DNA from: Rhodoferax sp. U11-2br
Lineage (GTDB): Bacteria > Pseudomonadota > Gammaproteobacteria > Burkholderiales > Burkholderiaceae_C
Length of the DNA stretch: 64,000 nt
Reading direction: 5' to 3'
Assembly: GCF_018619435.1 (NCBI RefSeq)
Contig: NZ_JAHFZF010000010.1
Location: 1 to 64,000 of the forward strand
Position 1 is the first letter of the stretch; every line of letters starts with the position of its first letter. This document shows, piece by piece, positions 8,299 through 17,805 of this stretch. A program made the position numbers and the translations under genes. The notes beneath the pieces are model-generated. The model was not told the DNA's origin. It made no database searches and saw only the letters and a list, made by a program, of their open reading frames with translations.

Positions 8299-9747
8299 AT
8301 GCTCAGATGTCATTTTTTGCCCGCGCAGCTGGCGCGTCGGCGGGCTGGTTCACTCACTGCGCTGGCCGCTGCGCTGTTTTTGCAGGCCTGTGCCCAGTTG
8401 CCAGACTTGGCGCAGGCACCTCAACCCAAATCTGCCGAGGCATTTCAATCCGGCACATCGTTACAAGCGGCCGCAGCAAATTGGCCGCTGGACCAATGGT
8501 GGACGGCTTATGGTGATGCCCAGCTCAACACCTTGATCGACGAGGCACTGCTTGGCTCGCCCGACTTGGCGGCGGCCACAGCCCGCCTGCAGCGCGCCCA
8601 GGCGATGACGCAGGTGTCCGGCTCAGCCCTGAAGCCGCAGCTCAGCGCCAATGCCGCACTCAGCGAAGAACGGCTCAGTTACAACAACCTCTTGCCCAGA
8701 GAGACGATGCCACATGGCTGGAACGACTATGGCCGTGTCAGCATGGACTTCCGTTGGGAACTGGATTTCTGGGGCAAAAACCGTGCAGCCCTGGCCGCTG
8801 CCACCTCGGAGCTGGAGGCCAGCCGTGCCGAGCTGGCGCAGGCCCGGTTGATGCTGGCCTCGGGTGTGGCGGCCAGCTACGCCGAACTGAGCCGCTTGTA
8901 CGCCAACCGCGACACCGCCGCGCAGTCGGTGGACATCCGTCAAAAAACGGCCGAATTGTTTGCAAGGCGTTATGCCAATGGTCTGGAAACACGTGGCAGC
9001 CTGCGAGAGGCCGATGCCCGCCGAGCGGTGGCTGAAGGTGCTTTGCTGGCGCTGGACGAGCAGATTGCACTGCAGCGCAATCACCTGGCCGCGCTGCTGG
9101 GTGCAGGGCCAGACCGGGGCTTGACTATTGCCGCGCCCACCCTCAAGCTGAACCACAGTTTTGGCCTGCCCCCTGAGCTGGCGGTCAACTTGCTGGGCCG
9201 TCGCCCCGATGTGGTGGCAGCCCGCCTGCAAGCGCAGGCCCAGGCCAGCCGGATCGCGCAGAAGAAGGCGGAGTTCTACCCCAACGTCAACCTGTCGGCC
9301 TTTGTGGGCGTGCAATCGTTGGGGCTGGACAACCTGGACAAGAGTGGCTCCAGTATCGGCAGCTTGGGTCCGGCGATTTCTCTGCCGCTGTTCACCGCTG
9401 GCCGCCTGCAGGGTGAGTTGCGCGGCAGCCAGGCCCGCTATGCCGAGACAGTGGCCAACTACAACGCGACTGTGACCCGTGCCCTGCAAGAGGTGGCCAA
9501 CAACGCGGTCAGCCAGAAAGCCCTGGGGCAGCGTCTGCAAAAGGCGCAAGAAGCGGTGGAGGCTGCGAGCGAGTCACACCGCGTGGCACGCAACCGTTAT
9601 GACGGCGGCCTGGCCAATTACCTCGAGGTGCTGAGCGCCGAAGACGGGCTGCTCAACAGCCTGAGTGCACAGACCAATTTGCGCTCGGCGTCACTATCGC
9701 TCGACATCGACCTGCAGCGCGCCCTGGGCGGCGGCTACCAACTGTGA
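8299..9747 (+). CDS. NodT-family outer-membrane efflux lipoprotein
   Basis: This 482-residue TolC-like outer-membrane factor should form the exit duct of a tripartite efflux pump. A lipoprotein signal is present (ALFLQAC, lipidated C31), then two outer-membrane-efflux repeats; typical sequences include WWTAYGDAQLNTLIDEAL, LLGRRPDVVAARLQ and the C-terminal YDGGLANYLEVL. I prefer ATG 8299, with GGAGG at 8290-8294, over the upstream in-frame TTG at 8284. It is the first gene of a TetR-controlled operon with an EmrA-like adaptor and an EmrB-like transporter. Confidence 0.93.
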   Translation: MLRCHFLPAQLARRRAGSLTALAAALFLQACAQLPDLAQAPQPKSAEAFQSGTSLQAAAANWPLDQWWTAYGDAQLNTLIDEALLGSPDLAAATARLQRAQAMTQVSGSALKPQLSANAALSEERLSYNNLLPRETMPHGWNDYGRVSMDFRWELDFWGKNRAALAAATSELEASRAELAQARLMLASGVAASYAELSRLYANRDTAAQSVDIRQKTAELFARRYANGLETRGSLREADARRAVAEGALLALDEQIALQRNHLAALLGAGPDRGLTIAAPTLKLNHSFGLPPELAVNLLGRRPDVVAARLQAQAQASRIAQKKAEFYPNVNLSAFVGVQSLGLDNLDKSGSSIGSLGPAISLPLFTAGRLQGELRGSQARYAETVANYNATVTRALQEVANNAVSQKALGQRLQKAQEAVEAASESHRVARNRYDGGLANYLEVLSAEDGLLNSLSAQTNLRSASLSLDIDLQRALGGGYQL

Positions 9748-9774
9748 CCCACACCCAAGTTTCAAGGATTTCTC

Positions 9775-10902
9775 ATGACTGACAACAACATTGCAGATCT
9801 GGCCCTCAAAAAACGTCGCAACCAACGCCTGCTGGCGCTGGCCGGTGGTATTGGCCTAGTAGGTGTGGCTGTGGCCGCTTATTGGACGCTGTACGCCTCG
9901 CACTATGTCTCGACCGACAACGCCTACACCGCTGTCGAAGTGGCGCAGATCACGCCGTCCTACGGCGGCATCGTGGCAGATGTCAAGGTCAAGGACACCC
10001 AGGCCGTCAAAAAAGGCGATGTCCTGGTGGTGATTGACCCCACCGACGCCAGACTGGCCGCTGCACAAGCCGCCGCCGAGCTGGACCGGGCCATGCGCCG
10101 CGTCAGAAGTTATGTGGCCAATGACAGCAACCTGGCGGCCCAGATCACCGCACGCGAAGCCGACGAAAAACGTGCGAGTGCGCAACTGGCCTCCGCCCAG
10201 GCCGATTTCGAGCGCGCCAAGCTCGACCTGACGCGCCGTGACGCGCTGCTGGCCTCCGGCTCGGTGTCGGGGGATGAACTCACCCGCGCACAAAATGCTT
10301 TTGCTGGCGCCGAAGCCAACCTGGCGGCAGCCAAGTCGGCGGTGGCACAGTCCGCCGCCAACCTGCGCTCGGCGATGGCCGCCAAAGAAGCCAATGGCGC
10401 GCTGATCAACGACACCACCGTCGACACCAACCCCGAGGTGCAGGCGGCCCGGGCCCGGCTGGACCAAGCCAAGGTCGATCTGGAGCGCACCGTGATCCGG
10501 GCGCCGTTGGACGGTGTGGTGGCCAAGCGCCAGGTGCAACTGGGCCAGCGGGTGCAGGCCGGTATGCCGCTGATGGCGGTGGTGCCGGTGAGCGAGATGT
10601 ATGTGGATGCCAACTTCAAGGAAGTGCAACTCAGCAAAGTGCGTGTTGGGCAGCCCGTCACCTTGCACGCCGATCTGTATGGCAAGGACGTGAGCTACAC
10701 CGGTGTGGTGGAAGGTTTTGCGGGTGGTTCGGGCTCGGCGTTTTCTGCCATTCCGGCCCAGAACGCCACTGGTAACTGGATCAAAGTGGTGCAACGCCTG
10801 CCGGTGCGTGTCAAGCTCGACCCGGCCGAGCTGTTGGCCAAGCCACTCAAGGTGGGTTTGTCGATGCACGCTGAGATTGACACCAGCGGCCTGACCGACT
10901 GA
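9775..10902 (+). CDS. EmrA/HlyD-family periplasmic adaptor
   Basis: This 375-residue membrane-fusion protein should link the inner-membrane transporter encoded next to the outer-membrane factor. It has one N-terminal membrane helix at about residues 18-40, a biotinyl/lipoyl-like segment (ITPSYGGIVADVKVKDTQAVKKGDVL), an Ala-rich coiled-coil hairpin at about 95-200, then the returning lipoyl half (RAPLDGVVAKRQVQLGQRV) and a beta-barrel. Its stop is 11 bp before the transporter start, so the three genes are almost certainly cotranscribed. Confidence 0.93.
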   Translation: MTDNNIADLALKKRRNQRLLALAGGIGLVGVAVAAYWTLYASHYVSTDNAYTAVEVAQITPSYGGIVADVKVKDTQAVKKGDVLVVIDPTDARLAAAQAAAELDRAMRRVRSYVANDSNLAAQITAREADEKRASAQLASAQADFERAKLDLTRRDALLASGSVSGDELTRAQNAFAGAEANLAAAKSAVAQSAANLRSAMAAKEANGALINDTTVDTNPEVQAARARLDQAKVDLERTVIRAPLDGVVAKRQVQLGQRVQAGMPLMAVVPVSEMYVDANFKEVQLSKVRVGQPVTLHADLYGKDVSYTGVVEGFAGGSGSAFSAIPAQNATGNWIKVVQRLPVRVKLDPAELLAKPLKVGLSMHAEIDTSGLTD

Positions 10903-10913
10903 GCCAGGTCACC

Positions 10914-12470
10914 ATGAGTCAAGCTGTAACTGCTGCACCGGCCGGAGGGCGCGACGGCCCCGATGCCCCCTTGACCGGTGGCATGCTTTGGGTGGCGGCG
11001 CTGATGTTGGCGTCGGCCAACTTCATCGCCGTGCTCAACATGACGATTGCCAACGTGGCGGTGCCCAATATTGCGGGGGCGCTGGGCGCGGCCACCAGCC
11101 AGGGCACCTGGGTCATCACCTCTTACGCGGTGGGGGAGGCGATCACCGTACCGCTGACCGGCTGGCTGGCGGCGCGTTTTGGGTCGGTGCGGGTGTTTAC
11201 CACCTCGATGATCCTGTTTGGTGTGTTCTCCATCGTCTGCGGTTTGTCCAGCTCGCTGGGTGTGCTGGTGGTGGCGCGGGTGTTTCAGGGCCTGTGTGGC
11301 GGGCCGCTGATGCCGCTGTCACAGACCTTGCTGATGCGCATCTTTCCCAAGGACAAGGTGGCGGCCGCGATTGGCCTGTGGTCGATGACCACGCTGGTGG
11401 CGCCCGTGGTGGGCCCCATTCTGGGTGGCTGGTTGTGTGATGAGTACAGCTGGTCCTGGGTGTTTTTGATCAATGCGCCGATTGCCATTGGTTTTGGTAT
11501 CTATGCCTGGAAGCTGCTCAAGCGTTACCAGGAAGACGCCCGGCGCAGCCCGATTGACATGGTGGGTATGGGCCTGCTGATCATCTGGGTCGCCGCGCTG
11601 CAACTGGTGCTGGATGAGGGCAAGAACCTGGACTGGTTCGCCTCGACACAGATCACGGTGCTGTCAGTGGTGGCCGCTATCGCGTTTGCCGCGTTTCTGA
11701 TCTGGGAATTACATGAACGCCACCCGATTGTTGACCTGCGTGTGTTTCGGCATCGCGGCTTCAGCGTCAGCGTGTTGACGATCAGCTTCGCGTTTGCCGC
11801 CTTTTTTGGTGTCAATGTGCTGACACCGCTGTGGTTACAGAGCTTCATGGGCTACACCGCCACCGATGCCGGCTTGGTCACGGCCTGGACCGGTGTGACC
11901 GCCTTGTTTGTGGCGCCCTGGGTGGCCAACAGCAAAAGCGACCCGCGCAAGCTGGTGTTTGTAGGTGTGGTCTGGATGGGTTTGAGCACCTTGTGGCGCA
12001 CTGTGGCCAACACCGACATGGGTTTCTGGGACATTGCCCTGCCTTTGATGGCCATGGGGCTGGGCTTGCCCTTCTTTTTCATCCCGTCCACCGGGCTGGC
12101 CTTGGCCAGTGTGGACGAGTCTGAAATGGATTCGGCGGCCGGGCTGATGAACTTTCTGCGCACACTCTCGGGTGCGTTTGCCACCTCGGTGGTCACCACC
12201 GTCTGGAGCGACCAGGCCACGCGGGACCACGCCGAGCTGGTGGGGCTGGTGGACCGAGACCAGAGTGTGCGCGGCCTGCTGGGCCAGTCCGGTATGCCAC
12301 CCGATGCGGTCAACCAGACGCTGGACTACCTGGTCACCTCGCAAAGCATCATGTTGTCGACCAACCAGATCATGACGGTGATCGGGCTGATCTTCATCGC
12401 GGCGGCCACCCTCATCTGGCTGGCACCCAAACCGAGTCGGGTGGTGGAGCCTGGCGCGGGCGGCCATTGA
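10914..12470 (+). CDS. DHA2-family (EmrB/QacA) drug:H+ antiporter
   Basis: This 518-residue integral membrane protein has about 14 hydrophobic helices, as expected for the DHA2 branch of the major facilitator superfamily. Family sequences include NMTIANVAVPNIAG in helix 1, TWVITSYAVGEAITVPLTGWLAARFG covering helix 2 and motif A, and PVVGPILGGWL (motif C). Together with the two upstream genes it forms an EmrAB-TolC-type tripartite exporter for hydrophobic toxic compounds; the actual substrate cannot be read from sequence. Confidence 0.93.
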   Translation: MSQAVTAAPAGGRDGPDAPLTGGMLWVAALMLASANFIAVLNMTIANVAVPNIAGALGAATSQGTWVITSYAVGEAITVPLTGWLAARFGSVRVFTTSMILFGVFSIVCGLSSSLGVLVVARVFQGLCGGPLMPLSQTLLMRIFPKDKVAAAIGLWSMTTLVAPVVGPILGGWLCDEYSWSWVFLINAPIAIGFGIYAWKLLKRYQEDARRSPIDMVGMGLLIIWVAALQLVLDEGKNLDWFASTQITVLSVVAAIAFAAFLIWELHERHPIVDLRVFRHRGFSVSVLTISFAFAAFFGVNVLTPLWLQSFMGYTATDAGLVTAWTGVTALFVAPWVANSKSDPRKLVFVGVVWMGLSTLWRTVANTDMGFWDIALPLMAMGLGLPFFFIPSTGLALASVDESEMDSAAGLMNFLRTLSGAFATSVVTTVWSDQATRDHAELVGLVDRDQSVRGLLGQSGMPPDAVNQTLDYLVTSQSIMLSTNQIMTVIGLIFIAAATLIWLAPKPSRVVEPGAGGH

Positions 12471-12495
12471 TCAACCAACCACAAGAAGGCACACC

Positions 12496-12939
12496 ATGTT
12501 CAAACATCTTTTGGTTCCGACCGACGGCTCCCTGTTGTCTGTGGCCGCGCTGACACGCGCGGCGTCTTTTGCCAAAGACGCCCAGGCACGCATCACCGTG
12601 TTGTATGTCGAGCCCACACCCCCGTTGGCCTACGACGGTGTGGGTGGGCTCAGCAGCGCCCACCTGACGCAGGACCTGCAGCAGCGCCTGGACGGGCTGG
12701 CGCAAGAGATTCTGGGCACCGCCCAGGCCATCGGCCAGCAAGCCGGTGTGCCGCTTGACACCCTGGTACGGGTGGGTGACCAGCCCTACAAACTGATCAT
12801 CCAGACGGCGCAGACCCAAGACTGCGACCTGATTTTCATGGCGTCCCACGGGCGCCGTGGTGTCAGCGCCTTGTTGCTGGGCAGCGAAACCCAGATGGTG
12901 CTGACCCACTCCAACATCCCGGTGCTGGTTTACCGCTGA
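12496..12939 (+). CDS. universal stress protein, UspA family
   Basis: This 147-residue single-domain Usp is a cytoplasmic nucleotide-binding stress protein. It opens with FKHLLVPTDGS and closes with the ATP-loop pattern GRRGVSALLLGSETQMVLTHSNIPVLVYR (shown here in its key Gly and Ser positions; about residues 117-146). ACAAGAAGG precedes ATG 12496. It follows the efflux operon by 25 bp and could be read through from it. Confidence 0.92.
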   Translation: MFKHLLVPTDGSLLSVAALTRAASFAKDAQARITVLYVEPTPPLAYDGVGGLSSAHLTQDLQQRLDGLAQEILGTAQAIGQQAGVPLDTLVRVGDQPYKLIIQTAQTQDCDLIFMASHGRRGVSALLLGSETQMVLTHSNIPVLVYR

Positions 12940-13126
12940 GATCGGCCTGGCCGGTCGGGGCAAAGCCCTTGGCTTGCGGCGGGCCGGGCACACCCATCCC
13001 GGCACTTCTAGAATGCTCAGCTCCCAACCACATGACAAGGCGGGCGATGACGCAGTTGTTTTTCTCTGAAATGTGTGCACCGATGGCCCCCGCAGGGTGG
13101 GTGCCTGGCCGGGGCGCTGCCTGAGC

Positions 13127-13744
13127 ATGGGTGTCGAAGACCGCGACTGGTTTCGGGACGCGCAGCGCGAGCGCGAGAAACAACGCCAGCTCAATGACAC
13201 TCGCCACAAGTTCAGCTCGTTTTCCCGCAACAACCTGCGCCGTCAAGCGGCGTCAGAACCATCCGCGCCGCGCCAGACCGGGCTGATCCCGATGCTGCTG
13301 TTCTGGTTTGCTGTCATGGGCCTGGTGTATGGCTTGATGACGTATTACCTCAAACCGAAACAGTCGCAGGTGCTGGCCAATGGTGACCTGGTCATCCCAC
13401 GGGCGCAGGACGGCCACTTTTACAGCCCAGGCAGCATCAACGGGAGCAAGGTGATGTTTCTGGTGGACACCGGCGCCTCGCTGGTGAGTGTGAGTGAGCC
13501 ACTGGCCCAGGCCGCAGGCGTGAACGGCGGTGTACCCACCACCTTCCACACGGCCAACGGCGAGCGCCCGGGCCGGGTGGTGGACGGCGTGACGGTGGTA
13601 CTGGGCCCGCTGCGTGTCAGCAACGTCAAGGTGGGCGTGGGCTTGAGCCTGGGGGACGACAAGCAGGCGCTGCTGGGGCAGTCGTTTTTGTCCAAATTTG
13701 ACATCAGCCTGGGCCAGACGCAGATGGTGCTGCGGGCCCGCTAA
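13127..13744 (+). CDS. membrane-anchored retropepsin-like aspartic protease (TIGR02281 type)
   Basis: About 205 residues. A charged N-terminal tail is followed by one membrane helix at about 53-74 and a C-terminal retropepsin-like domain with the active-site motif FLVDTGASLV (D114), so the catalytic domain should lie in the periplasm and act as a dimer. I chose ATG 13127; an in-frame GTG at 13073 has no ribosome site. Substrate is unknown. The 187-bp gap upstream holds a TAGAAT near 13009 but no convincing -35. Confidence 0.87.
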   Translation: MGVEDRDWFRDAQREREKQRQLNDTRHKFSSFSRNNLRRQAASEPSAPRQTGLIPMLLFWFAVMGLVYGLMTYYLKPKQSQVLANGDLVIPRAQDGHFYSPGSINGSKVMFLVDTGASLVSVSEPLAQAAGVNGGVPTTFHTANGERPGRVVDGVTVVLGPLRVSNVKVGVGLSLGDDKQALLGQSFLSKFDISLGQTQMVLRAR

Positions 13745-13760
13745 GTTCTGCAGCTGTTAA

Positions 13761-13810
13761 ACAAATGATAGCTATCTACGCTTTTTTTATAAGGGCTGGA
13801 GGCCATTTTT
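13761..13810 (+). repeat. dispersed hairpin repeat, copy 4
   Basis: ATGATAGCTATC, then a T-run and ATAAGGGCTGGAGGCCATTTTT: the forward form of the dispersed element, filling the gap between the protease and the MBL hydrolase. Confidence 0.75.
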
Positions 13811-13814
13811 GTCT

Positions 13815-14741
13815 ATGAGTGACGCGACCACTGGCCTGCCCCCGGGGCTGACCGTGCTGGAGCGCGGCTGGTTGTCTTCCAACAACATCGTGATCCAGGG
13901 CGCGGCAGGCACCGCGTTGATCGACAGTGGTTACTGCACCCACGCGCCACAAACACTGGCGCTGCTGGCTGCCAGCCTGCAGGGCCGGGCGCTGGACGTG
14001 CTGATCAACACCCACCTGCACAGTGACCACTGTGGCGGCAATGCGGCATTACAAGCGGCCTACCCGCAACTGCGCACCCTGATTCCGCCCGGGCAGGCGG
14101 AGTTTGTGCGCGACTGGAACCCGCACGCATTGAGCTACACCCCCACCGGGCAAAGCTGCCCGCGTTTTGGTTTTGATGCGGTGCTGGTGCCGGGCTCGGA
14201 GTTGTCCCTGGGCGACGCGGTGTGGCAGGTGCATGCCGCGCCGGGGCACGACACCCACTCGGTGATTTTGTTTGAGCCGGTGAGCCGCACCCTGGTGTCG
14301 GCCGACGCCTTGTGGCAGCGTGGTTTTGGCGTGGTGTTCCCCGAGCTGGATGGCGACGGCGCTTTTGACGAGGTGGCCGCTACGCTCGATGTGATCGAGG
14401 CGCTGGCGCCGCGCTGGGTGGTGCCCGGCCACGGCGCGCCGTTCACCGATGTGGCGCAGGCGCTGGGTGTGGCGCGCCAGCGGCTGGCGCGTTTTGTGGC
14501 CCACCCGCAGCAACATCTGCGTTATGCCACCAAGGTTTTGCTCAAGTTCAAGCTGCTGGAGGCCCAATCTTTGGAACAATCCGAGCTGCTGGCCTGGGCG
14601 CAAGCCACACCCTACCTGGCCCGATTGGTGCACCAGCAATTTGCCGAGTTGCCTTTGGCGCAGGCGCTGGCGTTGCTGGTGGACGAGCTGGTGGCGTCCG
14701 GCGCGGCTAGGCAGCAAGGCCCCCACTTGTTCAATACCTGA
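13815..14741 (+). CDS. MBL-fold metallo-hydrolase
   Basis: About 308 residues. The metallo-beta-lactamase metal site is visible as NTHLHSDHCGGN (H67, H69, D71, H72), with further ligands in PGHDTHS and VVPGHGAPF. The C-terminal part is helical, as in RNase-Z/glyoxalase-II-like hydrolases that carry an extra domain. The start is ATG 13815; a TTG two codons upstream is also in frame. The substrate is unknown. It is 11 bp upstream of the patatin lipoprotein gene, so the two may be cotranscribed. Confidence 0.88.
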   Translation: MSDATTGLPPGLTVLERGWLSSNNIVIQGAAGTALIDSGYCTHAPQTLALLAASLQGRALDVLINTHLHSDHCGGNAALQAAYPQLRTLIPPGQAEFVRDWNPHALSYTPTGQSCPRFGFDAVLVPGSELSLGDAVWQVHAAPGHDTHSVILFEPVSRTLVSADALWQRGFGVVFPELDGDGAFDEVAATLDVIEALAPRWVVPGHGAPFTDVAQALGVARQRLARFVAHPQQHLRYATKVLLKFKLLEAQSLEQSELLAWAQATPYLARLVHQQFAELPLAQALALLVDELVASGAARQQGPHLFNT

Positions 14742-14752
14742 CCCAGACACAG

Positions 14753-16132
14753 ATGACCGATGTGATTGTCAAACCCTTGCGGCGCTGGATGTTGGCGCTG
14801 ATGGTGCTGGTGCTGCTGAGCGGCTGCTCCAGCCTGCGACCCTGGCAGAACCAGCCGATGAAAATGTATGGTGACCGTGAGGCAGCGCTGCGTGACGCGG
14901 CTCCCGCGCAAGACCGCAAGATGCTGATGCTGGTGAGCCTCTCGGGCGGTGGCGCACGTGCCGCTGCCTTTGGTTATGGCGTGCTCGACGCTTTGCGCCA
15001 GACCCAGGTGCCTTGGCAGGGCAACAGCATCAGCCTGCTCGACGAGCTGGACCTGATCAGTGGGGTGTCGGGCGGCAGCATCGTGGCGGCGTATTACGCG
15101 GCCTTTGGCAGTGAGACTTTTCCGGCTTTTGAGAACCAGTTCCTGCGCAAGAACTTCCAGGACAATCTGGTCAGTTACGCCCTCAAAGTGCGCAACCTGT
15201 ATGACCTGACTTCGCCCTGGTTTGGCCGCTCCAACCTGCTGGAGCGGCGCTTGGATGAGCTGTTCAAAGGTAAAACCTTTGGTGACCTGACCGAACGCCC
15301 GGGCCATCCCGGGCTGCTGGTCTCTGCCACCGACCTGTCGCTGGGCTCTGGGTTCGAGTTCAGCTGGCGACAGTTCTCGCTGATCTGCTCCGATTTGAAC
15401 AGCGTGCCCTTGTCGTTTGCGGTGGCGGCTTCCAGCGCGGTGCCGATTGCGTTGAGCCCGATGACACTCAAAAACTACAGCGACACCTGTGCCCAACCGG
15501 TGACGCTGGCCAGCTCCGATGCCGACGCCTACCGCGTGCGCCTGTTGCGTGACAGCCAGCGCTCTTACCTGGACGCATCCACCCGTCCCTACATCCATCT
15601 GGTGGACGGTGGTCTGGTTGACAACCTGGGCCTGCGCAGCTTGCTGGATCGCTCGCAAGCCGACGGTGGCCTGCGCAGCGCGGTCGGCCCGATGACGGAC
15701 ACCCCGATCGAGAAGCTGGTGATCATCGCGGTGAATGCCGAGCGGGCTGCCTCGGAAAATATCGACTCGCACGACGAGGTGCCCACCACTCTGCAGGTGA
15801 TGGACGCGCTGCTGTTTGGCACCGGCGGCCGCGCCACCCAGGAGACGCTGGAGCTGCTGCGCGACACCGTCCAAGCCTGGCGCCAGGAGTTGCGCAAGCG
15901 CAGTGCAGACGACCCGTTTGCGCCAGATGCCAAGATTTATGTCATCAATGTCAACCTGAGCGACGCGCCCGAGATGGCCGAGCGCCGGGTGTTGCTGCAG
16001 ATTCCCACCGCGTTTTCACTGCCCAACGACGATGTCACGCGGTTGGTGGCTGCGGGCGGGCGGGTGCTGCGCAGTTCCAAGGAATTTCAGTCCTTGTTGA
16101 AGGATCTGGGGGCGACACCTGTTGTCCCGTGA
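14753..16132 (+). CDS. patatin-like phospholipase lipoprotein
   Basis: This 459-residue protein is a lipid acyl hydrolase predicted to be anchored as a lipoprotein (LVLLSGCSSL, C25). The patatin landmarks are complete: oxyanion hole SGGGARAAA near 64-72, nucleophile motif GVSGGS (S106), and the catalytic-dyad aspartate in VDGGLVDNLG. It probably hydrolyses phospholipids at the cell envelope. The Ser-Asp dyad supports activity; physiological role is unknown. Confidence 0.9.
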   Translation: MTDVIVKPLRRWMLALMVLVLLSGCSSLRPWQNQPMKMYGDREAALRDAAPAQDRKMLMLVSLSGGGARAAAFGYGVLDALRQTQVPWQGNSISLLDELDLISGVSGGSIVAAYYAAFGSETFPAFENQFLRKNFQDNLVSYALKVRNLYDLTSPWFGRSNLLERRLDELFKGKTFGDLTERPGHPGLLVSATDLSLGSGFEFSWRQFSLICSDLNSVPLSFAVAASSAVPIALSPMTLKNYSDTCAQPVTLASSDADAYRVRLLRDSQRSYLDASTRPYIHLVDGGLVDNLGLRSLLDRSQADGGLRSAVGPMTDTPIEKLVIIAVNAERAASENIDSHDEVPTTLQVMDALLFGTGGRATQETLELLRDTVQAWRQELRKRSADDPFAPDAKIYVINVNLSDAPEMAERRVLLQIPTAFSLPNDDVTRLVAAGGRVLRSSKEFQSLLKDLGATPVVP

Positions 16133-16150
16133 TTTGTGAGAAGTTGGGCG

Positions 16151-16183
16151 AGAGCCCACGTATTTAAAGGGTTAGTAGCTATG
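16151..16183 (-). repeat. dispersed hairpin repeat, degenerate copy 5
   Basis: AGCCCACGTATTTAAAGGGTT followed by AGTAGCTATG resembles the reverse form of the dispersed element. The ATG of the HAD gene is formed by its terminal TAGCTAT box, so the repeat overlaps the start site. Confidence 0.45.
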
Positions 16184-16840
16184 AGTTTTAAGGCGGTTCT
16201 GTTTGACTGTGACGGTGTGTTGGTGGACAGCGAGGCCATCACCTGTGGTGTGCTGCGTGACATGTTGGATGAGAGTGGCTGGTCCATGACGCTGGCCGAA
16301 TGTATGGCTTTTTTCATCGGCAAGGCGGTGCGTGAGGAGCATGCCGAGATTGAACGCCGCACCGGCCAGCCGTTGACCGAAGACTGGATGCAGCGCTTTT
16401 ACCAGCGCCGCAACGAGGCGCTTTGCGCCCGGGCGACCATCATCGCTGGTGCTGACGCGGCGGTGCAGGCCGCACACACGCGCTTTGACGGTCAGATTGC
16501 GTGTGCCTCCGGGGCGGATCGCTTCAAGGTCGAGATGATGTTAGGCCAGGTCGGCTTGCTGGATTTTTTTGCCGGGCGTATTTTCAGTGGGCATGAAATG
16601 CCACGCTCCAAACCCGCGCCGGACGTGTATCTGGCGGCGGCCCGGCACCTTGACGTGCCCGCCGAGCACTGCCTGGTGATCGAAGACACCACGGTCGGTA
16701 TCACCGCTGGCGTGGCAGCGGGCGCCACCGTCTGGGCCTACTGCCCACTGCCGGAAGCGGGGCCGGCTTTGCTGGCGGCCGGTGCGCACCGGCTGTTTCC
16801 TAACATGACTGAGCTGGCTGTTTTGCTGGGGACAAGCTGA
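16181..16840 (+). CDS. HAD-superfamily hydrolase, beta-phosphoglucomutase-like subfamily
   Basis: This 219-residue cytoplasmic phosphatase or phosphomutase has motif I FDCDGVLVDSE (nucleophile D9, acid D11), a helical cap, and motifs III/IV as SKPAPDVYLAAA and VIEDTTVGITAG. The cap type resembles YieH/GS1-like small-molecule phosphatases. ATG 16181 was chosen because the coding similarity starts there, although there is no good Shine-Dalgarno sequence; the start lies inside a repeat-like sequence. Substrate unknown. Confidence 0.88.
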   Translation: MSFKAVLFDCDGVLVDSEAITCGVLRDMLDESGWSMTLAECMAFFIGKAVREEHAEIERRTGQPLTEDWMQRFYQRRNEALCARATIIAGADAAVQAAHTRFDGQIACASGADRFKVEMMLGQVGLLDFFAGRIFSGHEMPRSKPAPDVYLAAARHLDVPAEHCLVIEDTTVGITAGVAAGATVWAYCPLPEAGPALLAAGAHRLFPNMTELAVLLGTS

Positions 16841-17034
16841 TATTTTTTTATTAATTTTTGGCACTTGTCCCTGCTGCTTATTTTTTTGGCATCGCGTTGC
16901 AGGCCGCACCAGACAACGCTTTGCCGGGTTGTTCTGTGACTGGTACACAAAGTTATCCACACAAACTGTGAGTTGCTCGGGAAAAAACTTGTGGTAAGGA
17001 TTTTGTAAGCACGTTCGCAACGAGATTTGTTGGA
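16841..17034. other. AT-rich intergenic region
   Basis: This 194-bp gap separates the convergent HAD and DeoR genes. It begins with a T-rich run (TATTTTTTTATTAATTTTTGG) that may end HAD transcription, and contains a single perfect TTATCCACA at 16953-16961, the consensus DnaA box. No other boxes or repeats surround it. Confidence 0.5.
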
Positions 17035-17805
17035 CTAGGCTTGTGCGATCAGCAACTCGGTGTGGCTGTCGGTGATCTTGGCAGCGGTCTCGGCATCAAT
17101 CCCTGAATCGGTGACCACGCTATCGATCTGCGCAAAATCGGCGAAGAAGGCGGAACGGAACTGGCCGAACTTGCCTGAATCCACCACCAGAATCTTCTTG
17201 ATGGCGATACCCAGGATGGCTTGCTTGATCTTCACCTCGTGCAGGTGTGAGCAGCTGATGCCTCGCTCCAGGCTGACCCCGCCTGCGGACAGAAAGGCTT
17301 TGTTGATGCCGAATTTGTTCAGGTAACCCACACTCTCTTCGCAGTAAAAGGTGGCTGATGACGGGTAGTAGACACCGCCCAGCAGCACCAAGGTCACGTT
17401 GGGAAAGCTGGAGAGTGGGTAGGCAATGTTCTTTGCATAACAAATCACCGTGCACTCGATGTCTTTGGGCATGGCAGCCACGATGTGGGGTGTTGTGGTG
17501 CCGCAGTCAATGAAGATGCAGTCCCCACTCTGGATCTGTTCGGCTGCAAGGCGACCGACCCAACGCTTGTTCTTGAGCCCGACGCCCTTTTCGCTGTCCA
17601 GACTGTACTGGGAGGCCTTGTTCGTTCCTGGCTTGACCAGATAACCACCGAGATAGAGGAGTCGGTTGTCCCCATGGGCGATGTCGCGCCGAAGTGTCAT
17701 CTCTGAAACGTCAAGCATTTGAGCGACATCGCGGATGTGGAGTGACTGATTGACTTCCAGCAGGGCCAATATCTTGTCAATGCGTTGTCGCCTTTTCTCA
17801 AACAT
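17035..17805 (-). CDS. DeoR-family transcriptional regulator
   Basis: About 256 residues. It has an N-terminal DeoR helix-turn-helix (SLHIRDVAQMLDVSEMTLRRDI) and a C-terminal DeoR sensor domain of the sugar-phosphate-isomerase-like fold (FIDCGTTTPHIV, GGVSLERGISC), which normally binds a phosphorylated sugar. I chose ATG 17805 because AAGGA lies 8 bp upstream of it; the ATG at 17814 would sit on top of that site. It diverges from deoC and the ABC-importer operon, which it probably represses until a sugar phosphate such as deoxyribose-5-phosphate binds. Confidence 0.92.
   Translation of the reverse strand: MFEKRRQRIDKILALLEVNQSLHIRDVAQMLDVSEMTLRRDIAHGDNRLLYLGGYLVKPGTNKASQYSLDSEKGVGLKNKRWVGRLAAEQIQSGDCIFIDCGTTTPHIVAAMPKDIECTVICYAKNIAYPLSSFPNVTLVLLGGVYYPSSATFYCEESVGYLNKFGINKAFLSAGGVSLERGISCSHLHEVKIKQAILGIAIKKILVVDSGKFGQFRSAFFADFAQIDSVVTDSGIDAETAAKITDSHTELLIAQA

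Noticed and set aside
16953..16961. Perfect DnaA box TTATCCACA
   Set aside because: It is a single isolated site with no clustered boxes, no AT-rich unwinding repeats and no dnaA, dnaN or parAB nearby; not evidence of an origin.
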